Assembly (NCBI RefSeq): GCF_006517175.1
Contig: NZ_CP041186.1
Location: 4,243,074 to 4,307,073, forward strand
Length of the DNA: 64,000 bases
Direction: 5' to 3'
Source of the DNA: Persicimonas caeni
GTDB taxonomy: Bacteria; Myxococcota_A; Bradymonadia; Bradymonadales; Bradymonadaceae
Under the pieces are notes generated by a model that made no database searches, was not told the DNA's origin, and saw only the letters and a list, made by a program, of their open reading frames with translations. A program made the position numbers and the translations under genes. Of the stretch, positions 17,040 through 25,062 are shown one piece after another. Numbering within the stretch: position 1 is the first letter of the stretch; each line of letters opens with the position of its first letter.

Positions 17040-17512
17040 AACCGGCGCGCCTTTTTTGAGAGCACCAACAAGGCGGCCGTCTCGGCCAGCGCGGCCTCCT
17101 TTCGGCGAAGCTCGCTTTCGAGTTCGCGCTTGTCCCGTTGGGCCTGGCGCAGCTTCTGGGTGGCCTCCTTCTTGGCCCTGGTGCGTCCATCAAGCCCCTC
17201 GTACATCTGCGCTCTCCAGCGTCGAAGGTCGCTTGTATGCACTCCTTCCTCGCGCAGGAAAGCGCCAAACTCCTTGCCCTCGAGCGCCTCGGCGGCCATC
17301 ACAAGACGCAGCTTTTCGGCCGAAGAGCGTCTCTCGGGTGCCGACTCTGGCTTTGCCTCAGCACGCAAGGCACCATCGAGCGCCGCCTTTCTCCACCGCC
17401 AAAGCGTCGTCTTGCCCACGCCGCTCAGCTCGGCCAGGCTCTCCGGGCTGATCTTTTCGTCGAGCATCCGTCGAACAAGACGCTCTTTTAGCTCTTTAGG
17501 ATATGGACTCAT
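16982..17512 (-). CDS. IS3-family OrfA (helix-turn-helix, coiled coil)
   Basis: 176 residues from ATG 17512, with GGAGAT just upstream. It begins MSPYPKELKERLVRRMLDE, then a helix-turn-helix (SLAELSGVGKTTLWRWRKAA), a second helical region and a charged coiled coil near residues 105-150 that would carry the leucine-zipper-like dimerisation of OrfA proteins. Its 3' end overlaps orfB. It binds the terminal inverted repeats and, after frameshifting, supplies the N-terminus of the full transposase. Confidence 0.85.
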   Translation of the reverse strand: MSPYPKELKERLVRRMLDEKISPESLAELSGVGKTTLWRWRKAALDGALRAEAKPESAPERRSSAEKLRLVMAAEALEGKEFGAFLREEGVHTSDLRRWRAQMYEGLDGRTRAKKEATQKLRQAQRDKRELESELRRKEAALAETAALLVLSKKARRLWGDEDAPMIGKSDKSSST

Positions 17513-17581
17513 CTCGGATCTCCTTGTTGCCCCTTCGTTCCATGAAACTAACAATCGAAGAGGCGACAACTATCCTGACAC

Positions 17582-17728
17582 CTGGGGTGCGTGGTGACCC
17601 CCGAGAACCTGAAGTGGGTGGCGGAGAATTGGCAGGGGGTGACGAAAAAGGAGGAGTTCAACCTGGCTGTGTTTGATCAGCAGGAGTTGCTCGGAAGGAA
17701 GCGGTTGGAGCAGGTGATGAGGGGTTGA
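17582..17728 (+). pseudogene. C-terminal gene fragment right of the IS
   Basis: An open frame running out of the IS end reads VTPENLKWVAENWQGVTKKE, then FNLAVFDQQELLGRKRLEQV and a TGA. Codon use looks native. The 5' part is missing and does not match the gene truncated on the left of the IS. Family not recognised. Confidence 0.5.
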
Positions 17729-17934
17729 TGTGAGGATTTCGCGTCTTCCCGTAGGAGTAAAGTCACTAAGAGGTGGCTAACCTGAGTGCCAACTAATGGC
17801 GTGCGCGCCTGCTCATCTTCGGCTGATAAACTTGTTCTGAGCTAGCCGCGGGAACCGGTTTTTAAAAGTTGAATTAAAGTTTGGTTGTGATTTTCGTGGG
17901 TACTTCTAATCAGTGTAGCAGGACGGTGGTACGA

Positions 17935-18855
17935 GTGAGCCTGTCGGAACAAATCGATGTGGATTTCGAGCAGCTTAGAGTTCAGTTTGATGCTTTTATG
18001 GATACGCTGTACGTCGTGCGGGACCATTTTAATATACCTCCAGAAAAGGACCACGTCGCGACGTGCATCTCCTATGCTGACCTTCAGGAAATGCGCGAGG
18101 AGTTTGTTGTAGAGTTGGTTAACTGCATCGAGGACTTTGTGTATTCGAAGGCTAAGCAAACGGAAATGCTGGCACTCTTTGAAAAAAAACGAAGTGAGCG
18201 AGCTGCATCGAGGCACCTGTTCCGGCACTGCGTGAAGAAATTCCGCGTCAGCAGCGTAAAGGGGCAGTTTTCAGAATTATTACTGAGCAACTTAATACAG
18301 TACTTCTTTAAAGCGGTTCCGCTTCTGAGAAAAATGAAAATCACCACGAACCCGGAGCTTGAGCGCAACGGAGCAGACGCCATCCATATTGGCCGACGTG
18401 GTGACAAGTTTATTCTGTATATTGGTGAGGCGAAAACGTACGACCGAAAGTCGGGAGGCTTACGAGACGCGCTTACTGATGCTGTTGGCGACTTGATTCA
18501 ACATCATTACAAGAATCACAGGCGAGAGCTCGACTTGTATGTTTACGATGAGTTTCTTCCGCCAGAATTGGAAGCGGTTGCACAAGGCTATCAGAGCGGC
18601 GAGGCTACGAATATCGAGGTGCACCTCGTCTGCATAGTGACCTACGATGAGAAAAACTCTTGGAATGGCGCAACTCGGCAAGAGATTCTTGACTCGGTGA
18701 TTGATTCGATTTGGAGCCAAACTCAGCGGGCGAAGTCTTGGAAAGTGTTTGAGTCCATTCCGACTAATCTTATCCCGCGGATTAACTATATCCTGTTTCC
18801 CGTTCAAGAGATGGACGATCTGTTGAACATGTTTAAGCAGGAGTTGGGGGTATAG
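17935..18855 (+). CDS. hamA: Hachiman defence protein HamA (DUF1837 nuclease)
   Basis: HamA is the nuclease of the two-gene Hachiman anti-phage system and works with the HamB helicase. The DUF1837 core begins around SSVKGQFSELLLSNLIQYFF and contains RNGADAIHI followed by LYIGEAKTYDRKSGG, giving the Asp and Glu-x-Lys of a PD-(D/E)XK fold. GTG 17935 is preferred, with AGGA about ten bases upstream; TTG 17881 is an alternative. The stop lies one base before the hamB ATG. Base composition (about half G+C, many A/T third positions) differs sharply from genes to the left and right, a sign of transfer. Confidence 0.9.
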   Translation: MSLSEQIDVDFEQLRVQFDAFMDTLYVVRDHFNIPPEKDHVATCISYADLQEMREEFVVELVNCIEDFVYSKAKQTEMLALFEKKRSERAASRHLFRHCVKKFRVSSVKGQFSELLLSNLIQYFFKAVPLLRKMKITTNPELERNGADAIHIGRRGDKFILYIGEAKTYDRKSGGLRDALTDAVGDLIQHHYKNHRRELDLYVYDEFLPPELEAVAQGYQSGEATNIEVHLVCIVTYDEKNSWNGATRQEILDSVIDSIWSQTQRAKSWKVFESIPTNLIPRINYILFPVQEMDDLLNMFKQELGV

Positions 18856-18856
18856 G

Positions 18857-21418
18857 ATGCTTTCAAGCCAAGAGCGCATGTTGTTGACTTCAGTTTGTGA
18901 GTACGACTTGGCCTACGTGGGTTCACATGTTTGTAGTATACCTCAAGACCTTCATCCTTTACCTGACGCCTTAGCTACCAGGGCCTTGAATCTGGCTGAG
19001 CGTCTCTCCCGTCGGGCAGTAACCGACGAGCTACGAAGAGCTTGCCTTCTTATTTGTGGCCTCATCTGGGAACATCGCCAGAGCCATTGGACCGCTGTCC
19101 CATCCTTTCTCGTACAGGTCCTCAGCCGCCTCGGCCTCTCCCCGAGTAGCCAGATGGTGGACGACGGCTATGACCCAGTCGAAGGGACTTTTTCATCTCT
19201 AGGCAGTCTCTTTGCTGAAGTCGACGTAGGACGGCGATTGTTGCAGCATGAAGTGCGTGTGGCTGGACGGCAAAATATTACCCTTTCGTCCTTCCAACGT
19301 CGATTGTGGAAGGCTATTGATGATTATGATCGTGTAGGGGTGTCTGCGCCGACGTCAGCAGGTAAGTCATTTGTACTCGCTCACAAGATTGTTGATCTAG
19401 CTTGTTCAAATGGCGGCGATATCGTGTACATCGTCCCTACCCTTAGTCTGATAAGTCAAGTTACGAGAGATATTAAGGATGTCATTCGTCGTAATGATGT
19501 GAAAGGGTTGAATGTATACCAGACGGTATCAGATCGTTTGCGTGCGCGTGGGGATAGGAGCGTTTTCGTACTCACCCAAGAGCGTGCACAGTCGGCTCTT
19601 CTCCGAGAAGAAGCATTCAAAAATCTGTTTCTTTTGGTTGTTGATGAGGTGCAGAACGTTGAGCGAATCGCAAATCAAGGTGATGAGCGTGCGCGAGTCT
19701 TGCTGGATGTGGTTCGGGATGTTGACAGCAAGTTTTCACCGCAAAAGGCAGTTGTGTGCGGTCCCCTGTTGAAAAACATCGGTGAGCTTTCCAAAAGCCT
19801 ATTGGGCGAAGGAGCCAGGACAGTGAGCGAAAATCTACCGCCGGTGGTGAACCTGACATATTCGTTTACTTCGAGGCGCGGCGGAAAGGTGTTCTTGCGC
19901 CAACACTGTCCAATTCACAATGCTCCCTTGGAGGTTGAACTTCCGGAAGGTGCGGTTCCGAAGAGTATTTTCGGTAAGCAATATTATAAAGAACCGCTTT
20001 TTGATCTTTTGACGCAGGTAATAGAAGGGATAGGAAAGGATGCTGGCAACCTCGTGTTTTCTCCGACAACGAATCAAGCTAGACGGACTGCATGCGCTCT
20101 GGAGGCACGCAATCATGATACTGTGAGTAATGAACCTCTGTTGACTGATCTGAGAGCATACATTGCAGAGACTGTGCATCCGAATTACAGTTTAGCTAAA
20201 ACGGTCGAGAGCCGAATCGGCTACCATCACGGGAAGATGCCGAGGCACGTTCGTATGGCAGTGGAAGACGCTTTTTCGGCGGGAGCGTTAACAACGGTGG
20301 CGTGCACTACAACACTATTGCAAGGGGTGAACCTGCCAGCAAAAAATTTGATTGTGAGAAACCCGCACTTGTTTCTTCAACGACGTAGCGATCGAGACAA
20401 TGTGTCTCTAAGTTCTTACGAGTTTTCAAACTTGCGTGGCAGGACAGGGCGCTTGATGAAAGACTTTGTGGGGCGCGCGATTGTCCTAGATGAGACCCTC
20501 TTTCAAGAACAGGGCTTAGAGCTATCCAAGGATGCTAAGAAGGATGTGAACAGTAGCTACGAGGAACGCTTTCAAGCGCAACGCAAGAGTGTGTTAGATG
20601 TTTTGCTGGACGGCGAACCCATATCACGTGACGTCGACGGTGCTGACTTGGCGATATACATTCGCCAGGCCGTACTTCGTGATGGCGAAGAGGGGAGAGA
20701 GCGTCTTGCTACAGTCGGGATCCGACTGAGCGACTTAGAATATACGGCTGTAAGGAAGTCGCTCGCTCAACTTGGTGTTGCTCGGGACGTGTGCAAACAG
20801 TTTAGGTATTGGGATCCATTTGTGCTTGACATGTTATACCGAGCTAATGCTCAAGGACGGCTAGAGGAACTTCCGAAGTCGCCACTAAGCGACGACTTTT
20901 TTCAGTCCTTGTTGAGGCTCATCCAACAACTGGAGCACGAGGCTCCCTCACGGTTTAACCGTCACCTTGGCAGCGCCTCAGGTAAGTTCTTGAGGGCCCT
21001 CGCAGTCACTGCACGCGACTGGGCTTCGGAGAAGCCGTGGGCAGAACTGATTGACTGGGCAGATAAAGGTTTGGAGCTGAATGAAGATTCGATTGAGCAG
21101 AAGGTTCAAATGGTTTTGAAATATGTGTCTCATGAACTGCCTAAGTTATTGGGGCCAATATCGTATATGCAGGACCCCGATAATCCCTTGCTGAGTTGCT
21201 TGGAATTCGGGGCGTTTCGTCCGGTGACACGCCGGTTAATTGAATACGGCCTCCCCAGAGAGACGGCCGTACGCATTTCGATGAACATATCGAGTGAGGC
21301 GCTCTTGGATGTTGACCAAGACGTGAGTGACGAAAGAGGGCTTCGGATGGCCACAAAGCAAGTCGCTAGCGCGCTTTTCCAATGGGAGCAGTTACAGATA
21401 AGTTCACTTCTCGATTGA
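18857..21418 (+). CDS. hamB: Hachiman defence protein HamB (superfamily 2 helicase)
   Basis: 853 residues. Helicase motifs: P-loop APTSAGKS at about 164-171, DEVQ (DExx box) at 263-266, and motif VI in SNLRGRTGRLM. The N-terminal 150 residues and the region after about 600 are helicase-specific extensions. In characterised Hachiman systems HamB monitors DNA and licenses HamA to degrade it, which stops phage and damages the host. The one-base gap to hamA implies one transcript. Length and order match type I Hachiman loci. Shares the island's low G+C. Confidence 0.9.
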   Translation: MLSSQERMLLTSVCEYDLAYVGSHVCSIPQDLHPLPDALATRALNLAERLSRRAVTDELRRACLLICGLIWEHRQSHWTAVPSFLVQVLSRLGLSPSSQMVDDGYDPVEGTFSSLGSLFAEVDVGRRLLQHEVRVAGRQNITLSSFQRRLWKAIDDYDRVGVSAPTSAGKSFVLAHKIVDLACSNGGDIVYIVPTLSLISQVTRDIKDVIRRNDVKGLNVYQTVSDRLRARGDRSVFVLTQERAQSALLREEAFKNLFLLVVDEVQNVERIANQGDERARVLLDVVRDVDSKFSPQKAVVCGPLLKNIGELSKSLLGEGARTVSENLPPVVNLTYSFTSRRGGKVFLRQHCPIHNAPLEVELPEGAVPKSIFGKQYYKEPLFDLLTQVIEGIGKDAGNLVFSPTTNQARRTACALEARNHDTVSNEPLLTDLRAYIAETVHPNYSLAKTVESRIGYHHGKMPRHVRMAVEDAFSAGALTTVACTTTLLQGVNLPAKNLIVRNPHLFLQRRSDRDNVSLSSYEFSNLRGRTGRLMKDFVGRAIVLDETLFQEQGLELSKDAKKDVNSSYEERFQAQRKSVLDVLLDGEPISRDVDGADLAIYIRQAVLRDGEEGRERLATVGIRLSDLEYTAVRKSLAQLGVARDVCKQFRYWDPFVLDMLYRANAQGRLEELPKSPLSDDFFQSLLRLIQQLEHEAPSRFNRHLGSASGKFLRALAVTARDWASEKPWAELIDWADKGLELNEDSIEQKVQMVLKYVSHELPKLLGPISYMQDPDNPLLSCLEFGAFRPVTRRLIEYGLPRETAVRISMNISSEALLDVDQDVSDERGLRMATKQVASALFQWEQLQISSLLD

Positions 21419-21525
21419 TGGGGTTGAACGTTTTCGAGGCAAGCAGCATCGAGTGCCTGCACCCTTTGCCGAGCCTGCGTCAGGGGTCATGATGGCTACT
21501 AAGGATGCAAACGGAGGAGGTTCTT

Positions 21526-22872
21526 ATGGCGGGCAGACGTGACGCGTATCGCTTGGAATCAAAACCGCTTAGCACGGGGGGGCAAGCGGAGATTTTTCGT
21601 GCGGAGGTTAAGAAAACAGGGGAGCAAGTTGCTCTCAAGCGATTTTTTCGTGGAGCATCAAGAGAGCGGAGCCGTCGGGAAATCGATGTACTCCAGAACT
21701 TCGACCATCCAAATATTATAAAGGTGCTCGACTTCGATTCTGATGATTACAACTGGTACGTGATGCCCTTGGCTGATGGTTCGCTGGCAAAAATCGGCCC
21801 GAATCTCGATCCTCGATATGAACTCGTGGATCTTACTCAAGATTTACTTGACGGCTTAGAGGCCGCCCATTCAGTGGGGGTGGTTCATCGCGATCTCAAT
21901 CCGCGGAATATCCTAAGGTTTACAGAAGATGCGGGTCCGCGGTGGGTTGTTGCGGACTGGGGGCTGGTACGACGCCCGCTGGGCCAAACAACGGTGCAGG
22001 AAACTAAACCGAACGGTACGTTCGGAACCGAGGGCTTCAGTGCGCCTGAATCATATAAGGACGCTCATAATCTAGATCAACGGGCGGATATCTACGCACT
22101 GGGTCGTGTGATTGCGTGGGCGCTGACAGCTGAGTGGCCCGTCCCTAATATAGCCGTCGAAGTGACCGGCCCTTGGCAAGAGTTTGTATCGCAAACCACG
22201 GCCCTGGCTCGTGAGGAGCGACCAGCTACCGTTGAAGAGGTTCGCGGCCTTCTTCGGCTAGTACAGCAAAAGCTGGATGAGCCACGCGAGAGTAGCTCAA
22301 CGCAGTGGGAGCAGGTGGAGTGGGACGATGCCTGGATTCCGAGTGCGGAGGTCCATTTGCGCCCTGACGCGTGGGAGGTTCTGGAGGAGGTCGCGGGCTC
22401 GATTTGTAAGCGTTTCGAGTGCGAGAAGTCTACGCTGTTCCCGTATGCGCGACTTGCTCCAGGCGGAGCGGTACATCTCTTGCTTCAACGGGCGGAAACG
22501 CAGACGTACGAGGGCGTTGAGTTCACAGCTGGTGAGTGGTTTCGAGTCGCTGAGGGAGCGCTAAGCCCACTTGGACCGCAGGTTCTTTTCGAGTTAGGTA
22601 ATCTTCTCGGCGAGGAGAGAGTCGATTGTATCTTCCGCCAGCGCGTCAAAGAGATCCCAGCGAAAGCTGGTGTACTAGATGGGTGGTCAATCATTGTCGG
22701 TGCCTTCTCAAAGTCAAATGAGGGGGCTGTGAGGACGCTGTTTCGATGTTTGACGTTGAGCGAAGCTAAACAGGTCAATCACTGGTGCAGTCAGAATGGC
22801 ATCCGTCTCCCCATCGACGACATTCGAAACTTCTCAATGAATGAAGAGGCGGTCGAGCTCGACATCGACTGA
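21526..22872 (+). CDS. Hanks-type Ser/Thr protein kinase next to Hachiman
   Basis: 448 residues from ATG 21526, chosen for the GGAGGAGG placed 8 bases upstream; ATG 21505 is in frame but lacks one. The kinase domain is residues 1-260: Gly-rich loop STGGQAEIFRAE, Lys in VALKRF, HRDLNPRN in the catalytic loop, ADWG where most kinases have DFG, and an APE motif (SAPES). The next 190 residues match nothing I know and have no membrane segment, so the protein is probably cytoplasmic. It lies about 110 bp after hamB on the same strand with similar base composition, suggesting a third member of the defence island. A role in Hachiman itself is inference. Confidence 0.8.
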   Translation: MAGRRDAYRLESKPLSTGGQAEIFRAEVKKTGEQVALKRFFRGASRERSRREIDVLQNFDHPNIIKVLDFDSDDYNWYVMPLADGSLAKIGPNLDPRYELVDLTQDLLDGLEAAHSVGVVHRDLNPRNILRFTEDAGPRWVVADWGLVRRPLGQTTVQETKPNGTFGTEGFSAPESYKDAHNLDQRADIYALGRVIAWALTAEWPVPNIAVEVTGPWQEFVSQTTALAREERPATVEEVRGLLRLVQQKLDEPRESSSTQWEQVEWDDAWIPSAEVHLRPDAWEVLEEVAGSICKRFECEKSTLFPYARLAPGGAVHLLLQRAETQTYEGVEFTAGEWFRVAEGALSPLGPQVLFELGNLLGEERVDCIFRQRVKEIPAKAGVLDGWSIIVGAFSKSNEGAVRTLFRCLTLSEAKQVNHWCSQNGIRLPIDDIRNFSMNEEAVELDID

Positions 22873-23032
22873 CGCTTAGGTGCAGAAAACCACCGCCGTT
22901 GAGTCACAGCAACGCGCGGCGCGTGCTAGGGTGGGGGGGCATTTGTGCGGACAGTTTACGAATGAACTACGCGGATCCTCGCTGACCTGGCAGCATCTAG
23001 AGCGCATTGCGTTTCAAGAAGAACGTTATACA

Positions 23033-23190
23033 CCCTGCCCACGACGCAATCTGCTGGTCCCCGCGCATCCGCCAAATCTGCCGGCCCATCGCCCCATTCA
23101 ACTCACCCGTCGACCCCATCGACCGACACCTCCGCCCCCCGGCAACGTCGCTGAAATCATCCAATTATGCCCGCTCCCACCGCTATTACA
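23033..23190 (-). pseudogene. Degenerate 3' fragment of the methyltransferase-HNH gene
   Basis: On the minus strand it contains GRQIWRMRGDQQIASWAG and, earlier, a piece like WERA-LD. Both match the C-terminus of the gene at 25063-26769 (RQIRRMRRDQQIASWAG), but with stops and deletions. It is a decayed second copy of that gene's end, about 2 kb from the original. Confidence 0.75.
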
Positions 23191-23329
23191 TGCGCGGCTG
23201 TGCCTCCTCGGAAGCACACGCCTCACCGAGCTGTGCAGATGCCAGAGATGCACTGCTCGGGGGCGACGCAGCGGGGAACACGAGCAGCACGAGGAGTAGC
23301 GATAGGGCCTTGCGAAGCGTTGTCGTCAT
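23186..23329 (-). pseudogene. Orphan signal-peptide ORF (47 aa)
   Basis: The frame starts MTTTLRKALSLLLVLLVFPA, a good Sec signal peptide, followed by a short Ser/Ala-rich stretch and a stop. The stop lies at the junction with the methyltransferase-HNH fragment, so it is probably the 5' end of a secreted-protein gene cut by recombination. Expression is possible but a function is not evident. Confidence 0.45.
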
Positions 23330-23358
23330 GATCTGGACAACGCAGAATCGCTCAGCGC

Positions 23359-23880
23359 ACGAGCTCTATCGTCACCACTTCAACTCGACCTTCTCCCCGA
23401 ACGACCGGACTCACCGTCGGCGCAACTCCTTCGACTCCACGAACGACCACGGTCGTGTCGCTCGAGACCCACCCTTTGGCCGGATCGAGCGCGGTCGTTG
23501 CGATTTTTAATGCACCCTCAGCACGAACGACCGCGGTCGTTCTTTCCATGGGTCCCCCCTCGAGACATAACGACCGCGGTCGTTCGCACTCGAGGGTGGG
23601 CCCTCAGCGCGAACGACCGCGGTCGTTATGTGCGAGGGATACTCCTCGACGGGGACGAGCGCGGTCGTGGGCGGCGAAGGTGGACCGTCGAGGGCGTACG
23701 AGCGCGGTCGTGGGCGGCGAAGGTGGACCGTCGAGGGAGGACGAGCGTGGTCGATTGGGCTGGAGGTGGACCGGCGGTGTGGGCGACCGCGGTCGTCGGC
23801 GGAGCGGGTGAGGTTGCTCGGCCGACGAGCGCGGTCGTAATGCGTGAAGGTGCAGGGGAGATTGCGACGACCGCGCTCGT
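23359..23880. repeat. Array 1 of phased 14-bp palindromes (42-43 bp period)
   Basis: Eleven sites close to ACGACCGCGGTCGT start at 23443, 23485, 23527, 23570, 23613, 23655, 23698, 23741, 23783, 23825 and 23867. Two weaker ones lie in register at 23401 and 23359 (ACGAGCTCTATCGT). Spacing is 42 or 43 bp throughout, mean 42.4, about four turns of B-DNA. The 28-29 bp between sites is partly conserved (GGCGAAGGTGGACCGTCGAG recurs). The 43-bp steps break any reading frame, so it is non-coding. It sits at the 3' end of the minus-strand gene at 23896. A paralogous array lies at 48680-49158. Confidence 0.9.
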
Positions 23881-23895
23881 TTGGGTTGAAAGGGA

Positions 23896-24762
23896 TCAGG
23901 CCTCGACGGGGTCGTCCTCGGTCGGCGGGTCGACCGGGTCGGCGTCTGTGTCGGTGTCGATATCCGTGTCGGTGTCGGCGACCGGCGGCTCGACCGGCTG
24001 GCCGCTGTCGGGGTCGAGGACCTCGCCGGTGTTCGGGTCGACGTTGGGGATGGTGCCGTTTCGCTTCATGTGCGCGGCGATGCGCTCTTGCTGGTCGACG
24101 ACCTGGGCGAGCAGCGCCGAGCGGACCTCGGGCTGGGGGCGGTAGTCGGCCAGGATGGTCACCAGCACGTGGTCGAAGTCCTCGCGCGCGATGTGCTCGG
24201 CGGCGCGGACCTCGTCGAAGGTGACCTCGTCGCGCTGGCGCACGTCGAGGTCCTCGGCGAACTGCTCGACCAGGTCGCGCAGCTGGTCGATGAGCACGAC
24301 CATGCCGCACTCGACGATGTGGTCGGCGAACTCGTCGTCGATGCGCTGGAGCATCACCTCGAGGGCGGCGAGCTGGTCCTCGTAGCTCAGGCCGCTCAGG
24401 GGGCGCACGCCGTTGGGAAAGAAGACGCTTTTGAGCTCGCGGGCCATCTGCTGGCGCCTGGGGCGCCGGCCGTTTCGGCTCAGCGCGCCCAGGTGTTTGT
24501 CGGTCGCGGTGAGCGTCTTGTCGATGGTGTTGTCGGTCTCGCTGGCGCCGCCGCGGCCCTTGGTGACCTGGCGCTCCTGCACGTTCCAGTTGAAGCGCAT
24601 GCCGTTGGCCTTTTGGGCCGAGGCCAACGCCGTGTCGATACGCGCCTGCAGCGTCGGGTTGGGCTGCGGCAGGTTGGGCATCTGTCGGATGATATCCTTC
24701 AGGCAGAACACCATGCTGCCGATGGACATCTGGTACATTTCAGAAAAGGGCGCAATCTGCAT
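23896..24762 (-). CDS. Hypothetical protein with acidic Asp/Thr tail
   Basis: 288 residues from ATG 24762, with AGGAG seven bases upstream. It begins MQIAPFSEMYQMSIGSMVF, is mostly helical with a positively charged region near residue 110 (RNGRRPRRQQM), and ends in a low-complexity run of alternating Asp and Thr followed by Pro/Asp. No signal peptide or membrane segment is clear. Its 3' end is 16 bases from palindrome array 1, which may act on its transcript end. Function unknown. Confidence 0.75.
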   Translation of the reverse strand: MQIAPFSEMYQMSIGSMVFCLKDIIRQMPNLPQPNPTLQARIDTALASAQKANGMRFNWNVQERQVTKGRGGASETDNTIDKTLTATDKHLGALSRNGRRPRRQQMARELKSVFFPNGVRPLSGLSYEDQLAALEVMLQRIDDEFADHIVECGMVVLIDQLRDLVEQFAEDLDVRQRDEVTFDEVRAAEHIAREDFDHVLVTILADYRPQPEVRSALLAQVVDQQERIAAHMKRNGTIPNVDPNTGEVLDPDSGQPVEPPVADTDTDIDTDTDADPVDPPTEDDPVEA

Positions 24763-25062
24763 CGTCGTCTCCTGGTGAAGGCCCCCAGGCTTGGAGCACC
24801 ATAGGGGCACAGAGCAGTTGTACGTGGCACCAATGGATGAGATTGGCTGTCTCGTACAAACTCGCGCCCGCCCATTGGGCTAGACACGCACACACACCGA
24901 GAAGCAATCGGTCGCTGCTGCCGGGGGCCGCCACTGTGTCCCCCAGCGTCGTTTTAGATGTTGTGCGTCGCAGAATAGCAGAAGGGGGGAGGGGAGGGAA
25001 GAGGGGATGGGGCGTCGAGACGACCTCGCCCCGAGCATTCGTGCGGCGCATGCACCAAGCAC
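24763..25062. other. Intergenic, no gene seen
   Basis: 300 bp between two minus-strand genes. It contains a purine-rich tract (about 24985-25015, GGGGGGAGGGGAGGGAAGAGGGG) but no convincing reading frame, promoter or hairpin. Confidence 0.5.

Larger units (their letters stand above)
15961..17580 (-). mobile_element. IS3-family insertion sequence (1,620 bp)
   Basis: Ends are TGTCAAGATAGTTGTCGC (15961-15978) and the reverse complement of TGTCAGGATAGTTGTCGC (to 17580), 17 of 18 matching. Between them lie two overlapping minus-strand frames, orfA and orfB, as in IS3-type elements translated by frameshifting. The 3-4 bp next to the two ends (ATG and CCT) do not form a target duplication, and the gene cut on the left does not resume on the right. 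One side was therefore probably deleted or recombined after insertion. Both transposase frames look intact. Confidence 0.9.

Noticed and set aside
22880..23299. 139-residue plus-strand ORF before array 1
   Set aside because: Pro/Arg/His-rich with no family, and it runs antisense across the methyltransferase-HNH fragment and the signal-peptide remnant.
23359..23880. CRISPR array
   Set aside because: The repeat is a 14-bp palindrome, the spacers are 28-29 bp but similar to each other, and no cas gene is present.
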